Origin: a virus
Strand: one strand, 5' to 3'
Length of the DNA: 64,000 bases
IMG/VR virus record: IMGVR_UViG_3300018065_000011
Span: 1 to 64,000 of that record
Below the pieces are notes generated by a model, which saw nothing but the letters and a program-made list of their open reading frames with translations, ran no database searches and was not told the DNA's origin. Both the position numbers and the translations under genes were made by a program. This document shows, piece by piece, positions 48,144-56,046 of the stretch. How positions within the stretch are numbered: the first letter of the stretch is position 1; every line of letters begins with the position of its first letter.

Positions 48144-48285
48144 ACTCCCGCAGGCACACTAGCTCGTGGTAGCTGTCAGGACCCAATGCTTGGAGGTCGC
48201 AAAGCTGCGGCGCGACAACGCAAGGCGATAGCAGGCTTGTTTGGGCTGGAGCTTGCTTCCTGATCGTTTCCGCTGTACACCTGGG
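48144..48285 (+). other. leader between promoter and RNase P RNA
   Basis: About 140 transcribed bases without a good reading frame. Contains GTCGCaaagctgcGGCGCGAC and other possible stems. May be a 5' leader removed in processing, or a separate small RNA. Confidence 0.35.
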
Positions 48286-48632
48286 GATCGGTCGAGAGGA
48301 TGAGGAGATCGCAGCCGCAAGGCTGAGGAAAGTCCGGGCTCCGTAGAGCAGCGTGCTTGGGAAATCCAAGTCGGGGCGACCCGCAGGAAAGTGCCGCAGA
48401 AAGCAAACCGCCGATGGCCTTCGGGCACAGGCAAGGGTGAAAGGGTGGGGTAAGAGCCCACCGGGTTCCTGGCGACAGGGATCGCATGGTAAACCCCACG
48501 CGGAGCAAGACAAACAGAGAGCGCTGAAGTTGCTCGCCTAGCTCTCGGGTTGTCGCAAAGATGAATGATCGCCACCTGGCAAGGGCAACCGACCCAGGGA
48601 CAGAACCCGGCTTACGACCCTCTCGGCCGATT
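48286..48632 (+). ncRNA. rnpB: RNase P RNA (bacterial type A)
   Basis: About 347 bases. Diagnostic conserved blocks are in order: GAGGAAAGTCCGGGCTCC (CR-I), AGAAAGCAAACCGCC, GGCAAGGGTGAAAGGGTG then GGGGTAAGAGCCCACC, GGTAAACCCCACG with AGCAAGACAAACAGAGAG, and near the 3' end CAGAACCCGGCTTAC. The ends pair as helix P1 (GATCGGTCGAGAGG with CCTCTCGGCCGATT). A TTATTTT tract follows. This is the catalytic subunit that trims tRNA 5' leaders; no gene for the protein subunit is visible. Confidence 0.95.
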
Positions 48633-48726
48633 ATTTTCCGTAGCGGTTCAAAAACGGAGCGCTCGCTATACGACTTCAGCGGCTCTTGGAAGAAAACGGT
48701 GTCGGCATTGGTCCGGGGGAATCGCC

Positions 48727-49197
48727 CTAGGACCCGGTGCTTCCGAATCCTCCCTTGCCTCGCTCTGTTTCGGGCAACTCTTCAACTTGACGAACACCCC
48801 TCGGGGTGGCGACGGCAGCGATGACAAGCTGAGCGATGCGGTCTCCATGCTTGACTGAAAACCCGACGTTGCTGTGGTTGATCAGAATGACGCCGACTTC
48901 TCCTCTGTAGTCCGCGTCGATTGTTCCTGGCGCATTGAGCACTGTGATCTTGTGCTTGAGCGCTAACCCTGACCGCGGGCGTATTTGTGCTTCAAAGCCA
49001 GGCGGGAGAGCCATGGCTATTCCGGTGGGTATGAGTCCTGTCGCGCCCGGAGAGATGATGCAATCCTCGCAGCAGGCGAACAAGTCTAGCCCGGCCGCAT
49101 TCGGGCTCATTCGTTTCGGGAGAATGGCTGCGTCGTTGAGCTTCTTGAAAAGGACATTCCAAGAGCCGTCATCGTTGTAGAATTCGCTACCGAGCAT
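48727..49197 (-). CDS. dut: dUTP diphosphatase (trimeric dUTPase)
   Basis: A 156-residue protein with the family motifs in order: AAGLDLFA (1), PRSGLALK (2), GTIDADYRGEV (3, catalytic Asp), GDRIAQLVI (4), RGKGGFGSTG (5). Hydrolyses dUTP to dUMP, keeping uracil out of DNA. I chose ATG 49197; the upstream 12 codons contain a promoter-like GTATATAC. Confidence 0.95.
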   Translation of the reverse strand: MLGSEFYNDDGSWNVLFKKLNDAAILPKRMSPNAAGLDLFACCEDCIISPGATGLIPTGIAMALPPGFEAQIRPRSGLALKHKITVLNAPGTIDADYRGEVGVILINHSNVGFSVKHGDRIAQLVIAAVATPRGVRQVEELPETERGKGGFGSTGS

Positions 49198-49235
49198 GAC
49201 TGTATATACTCCGGTCGTTTGGGGTATAGGCACCC

Positions 49236-49559
49236 ATGCGGCAGCCTCTATTTCAGGCCAAGCTGGCGCGCGTTCCTACGCTGCTCACGGCTCAGCGGTT
49301 TCTGGCTGATCTCTTCGACTACGAACCGGATGAGATGTTTGCAGCGTTGATGTCTGGCGTGGGAGCGCAGCCGTTGCATTCTTGGCCTGGCTGGGTCCCA
49401 AGGGTCTCGGGTTGGGAGAGTGTTGAGGTTGCCTACGATGAGTTTCGGTTTGTGAGAGCCGACCTGGAGATTCGGGTAGCCTATGATCGTGGTGAACGGA
49501 CCTGGACGATCGTGGGTACTCTGTTTGGGGATTTGCCGTGGGTGGTAGTGGATGGCTAG
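49236..49559 (+). CDS. hypothetical protein
   Basis: A 107-residue Trp-rich alpha/beta protein (FRFVRADLEIRVAYDRGERT), divergent from dut; overlaps the next gene by 8 bases. Confidence 0.55.
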   Translation: MRQPLFQAKLARVPTLLTAQRFLADLFDYEPDEMFAALMSGVGAQPLHSWPGWVPRVSGWESVEVAYDEFRFVRADLEIRVAYDRGERTWTIVGTLFGDLPWVVVDG

Positions 49560-50067
49560 GCCGACCAAAATCATCTCTGGAGGGCAAACGGGTGTTGATC
49601 GTGGCGCGCTCGATGCCGCCATGGATTTGGGCATCGACCATGGTGGCTGGTGTCCGCCAGAACGATACGCCGAGGACGGCCGCATCCCTGAGCACTACGA
49701 CGTAGAGGAAGTGTCAACAGACCACTTCATCGACCACGGATACGACTATGGAGACTACAGGGAGCACTACCGTCTCAGGACGATGCTGAATGTCAAGACT
49801 GCGGACGCGACCCTGATCTTGACACAGGGGCCAGGTAAGCTGACTCCGGGCACGCGATTGACGCTCACCTTCGTGCGGGGCGCAGGAAAGCCATGCCTCA
49901 TGCTCCCCTTCGCAGACGAGGATGCCCCGTGGCGTATCAAAACTTGGGTCGAGGATCAACAGATTACGTGCCTGAATGTCGCTGGCCCCCGAGAGAGCAA
50001 GATTTCGGGCATTCAGGAGAAGACGCGGAGTCTTCTGATGAAGGCTTTTTCTGGCTCCGGCGGGTAG
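49552..50067 (+). CDS. putative molybdenum-carrier / SLOG-family protein
   Basis: A 171-residue protein: KIISGGQTGVDRGALDAAMD (nucleotide-binding GGQTGxD loop), GGWCPPERYAEDGRIPEHY and TADATLILTQGPGKLTPGT. These match the putative molybdenum carrier / lysine-decarboxylase-like Rossmann family. The fold binds nucleotide-derived ligands; the true substrate is unknown. Phages often carry single copies. Confidence 0.8.
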   Translation: MARPTKIISGGQTGVDRGALDAAMDLGIDHGGWCPPERYAEDGRIPEHYDVEEVSTDHFIDHGYDYGDYREHYRLRTMLNVKTADATLILTQGPGKLTPGTRLTLTFVRGAGKPCLMLPFADEDAPWRIKTWVEDQQITCLNVAGPRESKISGIQEKTRSLLMKAFSGSGG

Positions 50068-50116
50068 GATTGGCGTGAGCTTGTCAAACCTCCCGTTTAG
50101 GGATACAAGGACGCCT

Positions 50117-50146
50117 GTTCATTTTTGCCTCAAAAGGCGTAAGTAG
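50117..50146 (+). promoter_or_regulatory. variant of the promoter motif
   Basis: GTTCATTTTT then, one base closer than usual, GGCGTAAGTAG. Upstream of the histone-like gene. Confidence 0.45.
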
Positions 50147-50229
50147 GAGACAAGCCTTTGTTACACCAAGGTAAGTGAATCGGAGGCGTCCTAAACGCCG
50201 ACCAAATCAAACAGGAGAGATAGGAACAC

Positions 50230-50811
50230 ATGCCCGACGACAACTTTGTCCAAGATCTGGAAGATGGCGTTGAGAAGGATGCTGAAGAACGCAAACGCTC
50301 CGACATCCTCAACCGGCTTGCCACGGTGAACCCCACGCTGGAGGATCTCTTCAACGTCTGTCAGAACAGCAAGCTCGGCGACGTGATGAAGACTTTTACC
50401 TTGGACGACCTTGTATCGACGCGCCAGCCGGTCGTTGACGATGATGACGACGATGACGTGTCGGCGCCAGCACCAAGGAAAAAGCGCGGCAAGAAGAAGG
50501 CCGCCAAGAAGACCGCCAAGAAAAAGGTCGCCAAGAAGAAGGTCGCCAAGAAGAAGGCCGCCAAGAAGAAGGTCGCCAAGAAAGCGCCGAAGACCGGCAA
50601 GGCACGCAAGGCTCGTCAAAACTACGATGAGCTAGCCAAGGAAGTTCACGCCTATATGAAGAAGGCTAAGGAGCCCATCTCGACTGGTACGATTGTGTCC
50701 GAGTTTGGCGTCAGCGGATCGCAGGCGCGCAAGGTGGCTGAGATTCTCGTTGCGGAGAAGAAGGCCAAGCGGCAGGGCGCGGGACGGGGCACGAAGTACG
50801 AGTTGAAGTAG
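50230..50811 (+). CDS. histone H1-like DNA-binding protein with C-terminal winged helix
   Basis: A 193-residue protein. Residues 1-65 are acidic and helical with a DDDDDDD run; residues 80-122 are KKRGKKKAAKKTAKKKVAKK-type repeats as in bacterial histone H1-like proteins; residues 130-193 (EPISTGTIVSEFGVSGSQAR, KVAEILVAEKKA) look like a winged helix. Probably condenses or organises DNA. Own promoter and terminator. Confidence 0.65.
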   Translation: MPDDNFVQDLEDGVEKDAEERKRSDILNRLATVNPTLEDLFNVCQNSKLGDVMKTFTLDDLVSTRQPVVDDDDDDDVSAPAPRKKRGKKKAAKKTAKKKVAKKKVAKKKAAKKKVAKKAPKTGKARKARQNYDELAKEVHAYMKKAKEPISTGTIVSEFGVSGSQARKVAEILVAEKKAKRQGAGRGTKYELK

Positions 50812-50832
50812 CCGCTACACAGCAGATTCAAC

Positions 50833-50866
50833 GAGGAAAACCCGGCCAGCGGAGCCGGGTTTTCCG
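50833..50866 (+). terminator. strong rho-independent terminator
   Basis: GGAAAACCCGGC, CAGCGGA loop, GCCGGGTTTTCC. The stem is perfect, with A and T runs on each side, so it can act on both strands. Confidence 0.9.
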
Positions 50867-50884
50867 TTTATAGGTTCACCCAAG

Positions 50885-51469
50885 ATGGTGAAACGAGCAG
50901 CCTCACTCCTGTTGTGCGCGTGTGCGGTGACGCAAACTCCCTCCACGGCGATTCCCGAGTACAATCGCAAGGAGTGGAAGCACTGGATCGATGAAGATCG
51001 AGACTGCCAGGACACGCGACAGGAAGTGCTGATTGCTGAGTCCGAGATTCCCGTCACCTTCAAGACCGAGCGTCAGTGCCGGGTCATCTCGGGTCGCTGG
51101 GTTGATCCCTACACAAACAAGATGATCACTGATCCGGGGTTGCTCGACATCGATCACGTGGTTGCGCTCCGCGATGCGCATGATTCGGGCGGCCATGCTT
51201 GGGACGCTGACAAGAAACGAGACTTCGCGAACGATCTCTTCGATCCCGCTCATCTGATGGCCGTCGATCGTTCGGTCAATCGCAGTAAAGGTTCCCGAGG
51301 CCCCGATGCATGGTTACCACCAAACCCAGCTTACCGGTGCGAGTACATCCGAAGCTGGGTGGCGATCATGGGGCAGTGGGATCTGGACATGACGATTCCC
51401 GAAGCCACGATGATTGAGTACATGCTCCGCGTCTGTGATTCAGGTTGTGTGCCTCCGTTGCCGCAGTAG
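50885..51469 (+). CDS. secreted HNH nuclease, GmrSD C-terminal/DUF1524-like
   Basis: A 194-residue protein. Signal-like start (VKRAASLLLCACAV), then YNRKEWKHWIDEDRDCQDTR, LDIDHVVALRDAHDSGG (His-Asp-His core) and FANDLFDPAHLMAVDRSVN, NRSKGS. This pattern is the HNH family related to the C-terminal part of GmrSD enzymes, often found as secreted nucleases. May degrade host or competitor DNA outside the cytoplasm. Confidence 0.8.
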   Translation: MVKRAASLLLCACAVTQTPSTAIPEYNRKEWKHWIDEDRDCQDTRQEVLIAESEIPVTFKTERQCRVISGRWVDPYTNKMITDPGLLDIDHVVALRDAHDSGGHAWDADKKRDFANDLFDPAHLMAVDRSVNRSKGSRGPDAWLPPNPAYRCEYIRSWVAIMGQWDLDMTIPEATMIEYMLRVCDSGCVPPLPQ

Positions 51470-51477
51470 AGTTGGTC

Positions 51478-51846
51478 ATGCTCATTCCTGACGACGTGAA
51501 AGTACTCTGCAAACACTACGAGCAGTATGTTCCGGTGATCAGGGATCTGGTCACCGAGGCCAATGCGATCATCGAGTCCCAAGGTCTCACCGAGCTTTGG
51601 ATCGAGGAGTATAGCGAGCCAGAGCCCTCGATGGGGATCACACCGCTCAAGAACGGCCGAGTCGGGGTCATGGTCTGGGCTCCCGTGATCAAGGAATTCG
51701 ATCAAGTGCTCGCGTTTCTCCGTCACAAGGACATCGGTCTGTTCCGTGTGCCGGGCGAATCGATCGGTCGTGTCGATGGGATCAGGCTGAGTGGCCCTGA
51801 CTTCATCGTGCTTCGCGATCTCGCAGACATCCTCGGGAAGTTGTAG
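51478..51846 (+). CDS. hypothetical protein
   Basis: A 122-residue acidic protein (YVPVIRDLVTEANAIIESQG), directly followed by the exonuclease start with no gap. Unknown family. Confidence 0.55.
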   Translation: MLIPDDVKVLCKHYEQYVPVIRDLVTEANAIIESQGLTELWIEEYSEPEPSMGITPLKNGRVGVMVWAPVIKEFDQVLAFLRHKDIGLFRVPGESIGRVDGIRLSGPDFIVLRDLADILGKL

Positions 51847-52455
51847 ATGCCGCGTCCGACGAAACTCGTGTTCGTTGACCTGGAAACCACCGGGTTCGAT
51901 GAAAGCTATCACGAGATCATCGAGGTCGCGATCGTTGCTCAGAACAAGATGCCGCTTCTGCATACGAAGGTTCGGCCAAAGCATCTCGATGAAGCGATGG
52001 CGAAAGACCCGGCCGGAACCAAGCAAGCGTTGGAGCTAAACGGCTACAACGAGTTGGAGTGGAAGAACGAACCGACTTGGGTCGAGATCGCTCCCCGAGT
52101 ACGAAGTCTCCTGACGGATGTGGTCATCGTCGGGCACCATCCTGGTTTCGATCTTCGCTTCATCAACGCGTGGCTCAAACGCACCGAGGTCGGGAATGGA
52201 GGAATCCCCTACCACGGGATAGACACGGCCACGCTCGCTCACGAGCACTTGATCCCGTGTGGGGCCAAGAGTGTGAGTCTGGGGGCTACATGCGCGTTTC
52301 TCGGCATTTCCAACGTGGGAGCCCACACGGCGCTCTCTGACGCCCTACGCTGCCGGGCCGTCTACTATGCCCTTCTGCGTGCAGGGCCTCTGAGGCGGCT
52401 CTGGTGGCGTCTGGCGGGGCCGTGGAGGCTACGGAGAGCCCATGCTCGACATTGA
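51847..52455 (+). CDS. DEDDh 3'-5' exonuclease (DnaQ-like)
   Basis: A 202-residue protein: VFVDLETTGFDE (Exo I, Asp-x-Glu), VIVGHHPGFDLRFINAWL (Exo II), VGAHTALSDALRCRAVY (Exo III, His and Asp). The DEDDh set is complete, so it should be an active proofreading-type or RNA/DNA exonuclease (RNase T, epsilon type). The tail is Arg-rich and may be affected by the downstream insertion. Confidence 0.85.
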   Translation: MPRPTKLVFVDLETTGFDESYHEIIEVAIVAQNKMPLLHTKVRPKHLDEAMAKDPAGTKQALELNGYNELEWKNEPTWVEIAPRVRSLLTDVVIVGHHPGFDLRFINAWLKRTEVGNGGIPYHGIDTATLAHEHLIPCGAKSVSLGATCAFLGISNVGAHTALSDALRCRAVYYALLRAGPLRRLWWRLAGPWRLRRAHARH

Positions 52456-52639
52456 CGCCTGTTTCGACCGGTGGCGCGCGCGACAAGCGCAGATTGCCCA
52501 TCTTCTGACGCGGCTGGAGGAAGAGGCCGCGGCTCAGGCGATGCTTCTGGAGGGGTTGCGAACTGTTTGGGTGAAACGTGGGTATAGTTTCTCGAAGCTG
52601 CGTTTTTCTGCCTATACAACGCAGGAAAGGAGAGACGCG
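52442..52639 (+). pseudogene. coiled-coil gene cut by the IS607 element
   Basis: Begins at ATG 52442, overlapping the exonuclease end: a helix (LDIDACFDRWRARQAQIAHL, LTRLEEEAAAQAMLLEG...VKR), then non-protein-like sequence from about 52580, where GGTATAG...CTATAC marks the probable left end of the element. No matching second half was recognised after the right end. Confidence 0.4.
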
Positions 52640-52843
52640 ATGTCCAAGATCAAGGTGATTCGCGTCAGCGCCACCGAATTCGAGACCGAAGATGGCAAGG
52701 TCTTCCCCCACCCGATCCCCTTCCAAGACGGCAAAGTCCCGTCCGTCGAAGAATTCCAGGCGATCCACGACCAGTGGCGGGAAATCTTTCAATCCCAAGG
52801 ACTCCTCCCAGGAGCGCCTCCTGGGCCCGGGAAAGACCGCTGA
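52640..52843 (+). CDS. hypothetical protein at the start of the IS607 element
   Basis: A 67-residue protein (IKVIRVSATEFETEDGKVFP). A strong AAAGGAG site precedes ATG 52640 and CTATACA lies about 20 bases further up. Its end overlaps the start of tnpA in another frame, so tnpA may be translated by coupling or frameshift. Confidence 0.5.
   Translation: MSKIKVIRVSATEFETEDGKVFPHPIPFQDGKVPSVEEFQAIHDQWREIFQSQGLLPGAPPGPGKDR
52803..52828 (+). promoter_or_regulatory. hairpin over the tnpA start
   Basis: CCCAGGAG, CGC loop, CTCCTGGG: an 8-bp perfect stem that contains both the AGGAG site and the CTG start candidate. It could limit transposase production. Confidence 0.6.
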
Positions 52844-53438
52844 GCTTCTCGGCGTCCACATCAGCACTCTCCGCCGATGGGACGAAGACGGCACCCTGGA
52901 GGCCGTCAGGACACCCGGAGGATGGCGAAAATACCGCCTCTCCGACATCGAAAGGTTCCAAGGCCGAGAATCTCCTGAACGTGAAAAACAGGAGATTCGG
53001 GCGGTCGCCTATTGCCGGGTCAGCAGCCACGACCAGAAACAAAAAGGAGACCTCGAACGCCAGTCAGATCGCGTCGTCGCCCACGTCGCCCGCCAAGGCT
53101 ACAAGCTGGTGGACGCACTCGAAGAAGTCGGCTCGGGAATGTCGGATACGAGACCGAAGCTCCATCGGCTGTTCAAGCTAGTGGGCGATCACGAGGTCGA
53201 TGTCGTGGTCGTCGAGCACAAGGACCGCCTGTGCCGGTTCAATTTCGGTTTCCTCCAAGCGTACTTCCAGAGCCACGGGGTCGAGGTGGAGTGGATCGAG
53301 GATGTGCTCGGTAGAAGCTACGAGGAGGAACTTGTGGAGGACATGCTGTCGTTGATGTCGAGTTTCTCGGCTCGCATCTACGGCAAGCGCAGCGCGGAGA
53401 ACCGTCGCAAGAAACGAAAGAAGGAGAAAGCAGCATGA
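52821..53438 (+). CDS. tnpA: IS607-family serine recombinase TnpA
   Basis: A 205-residue protein. N-terminal MerR-type HTH (GKTAELLGVHISTLRRWDED, GGWRKYRL), then the resolvase core AVAYCRVSSHDQKQKGDLER with the catalytic Ser in RVSS, EVGSGMSDTRPKLHRLFKLV and VVVVEHKDRLCRFNF. HTH before the catalytic domain is diagnostic for IS607. No ATG, GTG or TTG fits; CTG 52821 with AGGAG is the best candidate, or translation enters from the upstream orf. Confidence 0.85.
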   Translation: MGPGKTAELLGVHISTLRRWDEDGTLEAVRTPGGWRKYRLSDIERFQGRESPEREKQEIRAVAYCRVSSHDQKQKGDLERQSDRVVAHVARQGYKLVDALEEVGSGMSDTRPKLHRLFKLVGDHEVDVVVVEHKDRLCRFNFGFLQAYFQSHGVEVEWIEDVLGRSYEEELVEDMLSLMSSFSARIYGKRSAENRRKKRKKEKAA

Positions 53439-53950
53439 CTCCAGCACAGAAGATTCTGAAAGAGATCAAGGAACAAGGCGTCATCAGGAGACTCAATGTC
53501 ATCGTGAAATGCGACGGCCCATGGTCTCCTGTGCGAGTGTCCGGGACCGTGCTCCAGTGGGTCACGCACGAGGTAGCTGAGGTGTGTCGTCAGGACACCG
53601 ACGAATTGGGTTACGCTTTCCTCGCACCAACCCGCGATGGGGGAGGCTGGTGGTGGCGACGGTGGGACGAGGAAACGAAGTCCAAGTTGAGGGCCGCTGC
53701 GGAACACGGGTTCCGCGTCCAGATCAACCGGGAACTGGGGTGCCTGGAATTCCGTGCTGTCGAGAAAGCTCAGGAGCAGGCCCTCCGGGATCTGAAAGAC
53801 CGCAACGAACGTGAAATGCTTCTTCGCATGAGAGGTGAGAAGCTTTTCGGGAAGATCGCCGAGGAACTCAACGTGTTCTTCCCGGAGGAACGCACCAGGG
53901 AGACGTGGGTGCAGATCTGCGTTGCTCTCGCTCTCGCGGAAGGGAAATGA
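53435..53950 (+). CDS. passenger gene between tnpA and tnpB
   Basis: A 171-residue protein (GGWWWRRWDEETKSKLRAAA, then NEREMLLRMRGEKLFGKIAE), helical with a Trp-rich centre. ATGA-coupled to tnpA and to the next gene, so it is co-translated with the transposition genes. Not a known IS607 component. Confidence 0.6.
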   Translation: MTPAQKILKEIKEQGVIRRLNVIVKCDGPWSPVRVSGTVLQWVTHEVAEVCRQDTDELGYAFLAPTRDGGGWWWRRWDEETKSKLRAAAEHGFRVQINRELGCLEFRAVEKAQEQALRDLKDRNEREMLLRMRGEKLFGKIAEELNVFFPEERTRETWVQICVALALAEGK

Positions 53951-54162
53951 CAATGACCACCTTCAAAGATCTTGATGACGTGCAGCTTCTTCAGGCGCTC
54001 CAAGATGCCGAGAACGAGGCACAACGTATTCGGCAGGAGATCCGATTCCGTGGTGTTTCAAGATACGGCTCGCTGTTTGATGCTGTCGGAGACGCCACCC
54101 GTGAAGCACTTGACTGGCCATCCATGATGGAGCGGTCTCGGAAATCTGAACTGGACCGATGA
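53947..54162 (+). CDS. second passenger gene between tnpA and tnpB
   Basis: A 71-residue helical protein (LDDVQLLQALQDAENEAQRI, RQEIRFRG). ATGA overlaps on both sides. Function unknown. Confidence 0.55.
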   Translation: MTMTTFKDLDDVQLLQALQDAENEAQRIRQEIRFRGVSRYGSLFDAVGDATREALDWPSMMERSRKSELDR

Positions 54163-55586
54163 AGAAGTCTCGTCACCTCTACCTCCACCCGGAGACCAAT
54201 CCGGGCAAGATTGCCGCCCTGGAGGCCCTTCACGTCGAGTACGTCAGGTACGTGCGCATCTGCGTGCAGATCATGCTCGACAACCAGAGGCTCTCCCTCA
54301 AACGGTCGGAGAAGCAAGTCTTCTTCCCGAAGGCCGAGAACCTCACCAGCCAGATCCAGAAGAACGCCCGAGACCACGCCATCCAAATCGTGAGTACGTG
54401 GGCCAAGGCCACCTACGAGCGTGCCGTCAAGAAGCACCTCACCCGAGCACACAGGTTCGGCCAACTTTCCCAGGACGAACGACACGCCCTCTGCACGGTT
54501 GGAAAGCACCTGATCTCAGTGCCTTGGAAGCACGTCACCCAGGAGACCATCGACGCCTACTGGGCACTCCTGCTCGACCCAGAGGTCTCTGGTAACCAGC
54601 CACGGGTGTCCGAACGCATCCCGATGCGGATGTCGGAGAACACATGCACACTGGCCGACACTGACGAGGCCATCCACGCTCCCATGTGGATCAAGATTTC
54701 CACGCTGGTCAGCCGGAAAGTCGTCTGGCTTCCGCTCGCAGGGAATCCCTACGTCAAGTCGGCCAACGACGTGTCGAAGGGAGTCCACGCAAGGAAAGAC
54801 AAGCGTGGGCGCTGGAGGTTCGAGGTTGTTGAACGCAAGGAGTGGATCGTTCCCGAACTTCAACCCGATGCGCCCAGGATCGGTGTCGATGTCGGCCTGA
54901 ACGTCGTGGCCGCCACCTCGGATGGCCGGACGTTCGGAGCAAGTCTCAAACCCAAGTTCGACCGCCTCTACGAGCGCGTCAGGAACCTTCGTGCGAACCG
55001 TCAACGACAGGGTTTCAAGGAGAACAGCCCTCGGCTCAACCGGCTCGAAGACAAACTCACCAGGATGGTAAAGACGATCACCGGGGAGGTGGCCAACAGG
55101 CTCATCAAGAGCGCACCCGAAGGCACGGTTTTCGTGATCGAAGACTTGGACCTGCGTGGGTGCCGTGGTCAGAAGAGGTTCGCGTACCGGGCCCTGGCCC
55201 ACAGCTTGGAGACGAAAGCGCCCACCTTGAAGGTGAATCCGGCGTACACGTCTCAGACTTGCCCTTCCTGTGGTTACGTCTCTCGACGTAACCGATCAGG
55301 AACCGATTTCGTCTGCCGCTCATGTGGCAGGCGTTCTCATGCCGACGTGGTGGGAGGGATCAACCTGCTGAGACGTTCTCAGGACGAACAGGTTGACCTC
55401 AACGATCACCATCGAGACGTGAGGGAGTTGCTGCGAAAACGATACCGGGCCCGTAGGGCCGGGGACAGTTCCGCAGGACTCTGCCGAAAGGCACCCGCGC
55501 CTGAACCGTCAGGCCGGAGGCTCACTACCGGAGTATCTCCCCCGAGGAGAGGACGGCACAGCCTCGAATCCGATGCTTACCTTTGA
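54159..55586 (+). CDS. tnpB: TnpB RNA-guided nuclease
   Basis: A 475-residue protein. RuvC motifs are intact: Asp in RIGVDVGLNVVA, Glu in VFVIEDLDLRG, Asp in RSHADVVGGINLL. A zinc finger CPSCGYV...CRSCGRR sits between motifs II and III. TnpB proteins cut DNA guided by an RNA from the element's right end. The ~80 residues after motif III are basic and low-complexity, likely because the guide-RNA gene overlaps there. Confidence 0.9.
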   Translation: MKKSRHLYLHPETNPGKIAALEALHVEYVRYVRICVQIMLDNQRLSLKRSEKQVFFPKAENLTSQIQKNARDHAIQIVSTWAKATYERAVKKHLTRAHRFGQLSQDERHALCTVGKHLISVPWKHVTQETIDAYWALLLDPEVSGNQPRVSERIPMRMSENTCTLADTDEAIHAPMWIKISTLVSRKVVWLPLAGNPYVKSANDVSKGVHARKDKRGRWRFEVVERKEWIVPELQPDAPRIGVDVGLNVVAATSDGRTFGASLKPKFDRLYERVRNLRANRQRQGFKENSPRLNRLEDKLTRMVKTITGEVANRLIKSAPEGTVFVIEDLDLRGCRGQKRFAYRALAHSLETKAPTLKVNPAYTSQTCPSCGYVSRRNRSGTDFVCRSCGRRSHADVVGGINLLRRSQDEQVDLNDHHRDVRELLRKRYRARRAGDSSAGLCRKAPAPEPSGRRLTTGVSPPRRGRHSLESDAYL

Positions 55587-55625
55587 GTAGGTTTTGGAGT
55601 ACGGTATAAGGTAGGACACAGAGGC
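55440..55625 (+). ncRNA. probable omega (guide) RNA region
   Basis: By analogy with other TnpB elements, the guide RNA should span the 3' end of tnpB to the right end. The sequence contains several stems (for example GGGCCCGTAGGGCC; CTCCCCCGAGGAGAGG). No direct proof here. Confidence 0.4.
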
Positions 55626-55662
55626 ACGAATGGACGTTCCCGGTTGAGTGAGGCCAAACTAG

Positions 55663-56046
55663 ATGCCCCGCAAGATGCGTAAGAGTATCTCAGTAAAAGG
55701 ACTGACCTATTTTCGACTTCAGCGCTTGGCTGAGGAAAGGGGCGTGGGTATCGGTGGTCTGGTTGAAGAGTGGGCGAGAGAGGACATGCTCAAGAAGCAT
55801 CCTCCACAACCGCACATTCTCTACGAGGTTCGGACCGGCCTGAAGGCGGGCACGAGCAAAGACACGATGATCCATGTCGTTGCTCCCTCGGTAGAGAAAG
55901 CGACAATGTGGGCCGAGATGGAATTGCAGGCGGCCACGGGAAGTCTCATCGTCATGCCTTCGCAGCGTCCGTTCAACCCGGACAAGATCACCTACGCCCA
56001 CATCGGCGTAGTAAACTCCAGCGAGCTAGCGGAGATCTGTCGATGA
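55663..56046 (+). CDS. putative ribbon-helix-helix-like protein
   Basis: A 127-residue protein. The basic N-terminus KSISVKGLTYFRLQRLAEER followed by GIGGLVEEW matches a ribbon-helix-helix DNA-binding domain; the rest is an alpha/beta domain. ATGA-coupled to the next gene. Confidence 0.55.
   Translation: MPRKMRKSISVKGLTYFRLQRLAEERGVGIGGLVEEWAREDMLKKHPPQPHILYEVRTGLKAGTSKDTMIHVVAPSVEKATMWAEMELQAATGSLIVMPSQRPFNPDKITYAHIGVVNSSELAEICR

Larger units (their letters stand above)
52580..55625 (+). mobile_element. IS607-type element with TnpA, TnpB and two passenger genes
   Basis: Order: short orf, tnpA (serine recombinase), two genes coupled by ATGA, tnpB (RuvC nuclease). Left end placed near GGTATAGTTTCTCG after the truncated coiled-coil gene; right end after tnpB near AGTACGGTATAAGGTAGG. 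Ends are inferred; IS607 elements usually lack long inverted repeats and insert at GG. Confidence 0.7.

Noticed and set aside
50361-50609. Phe/Leu/Ala-rich minus-strand frames over the Lys-rich gene
   Set aside because: Antisense of the AKKK repeats.
52442-52843. One continuous gene from 52442 to 52843
   Set aside because: A strong ribosome site and promoter precede ATG 52640, and the region 52580-52639 is not protein-like, which fits an insertion boundary.
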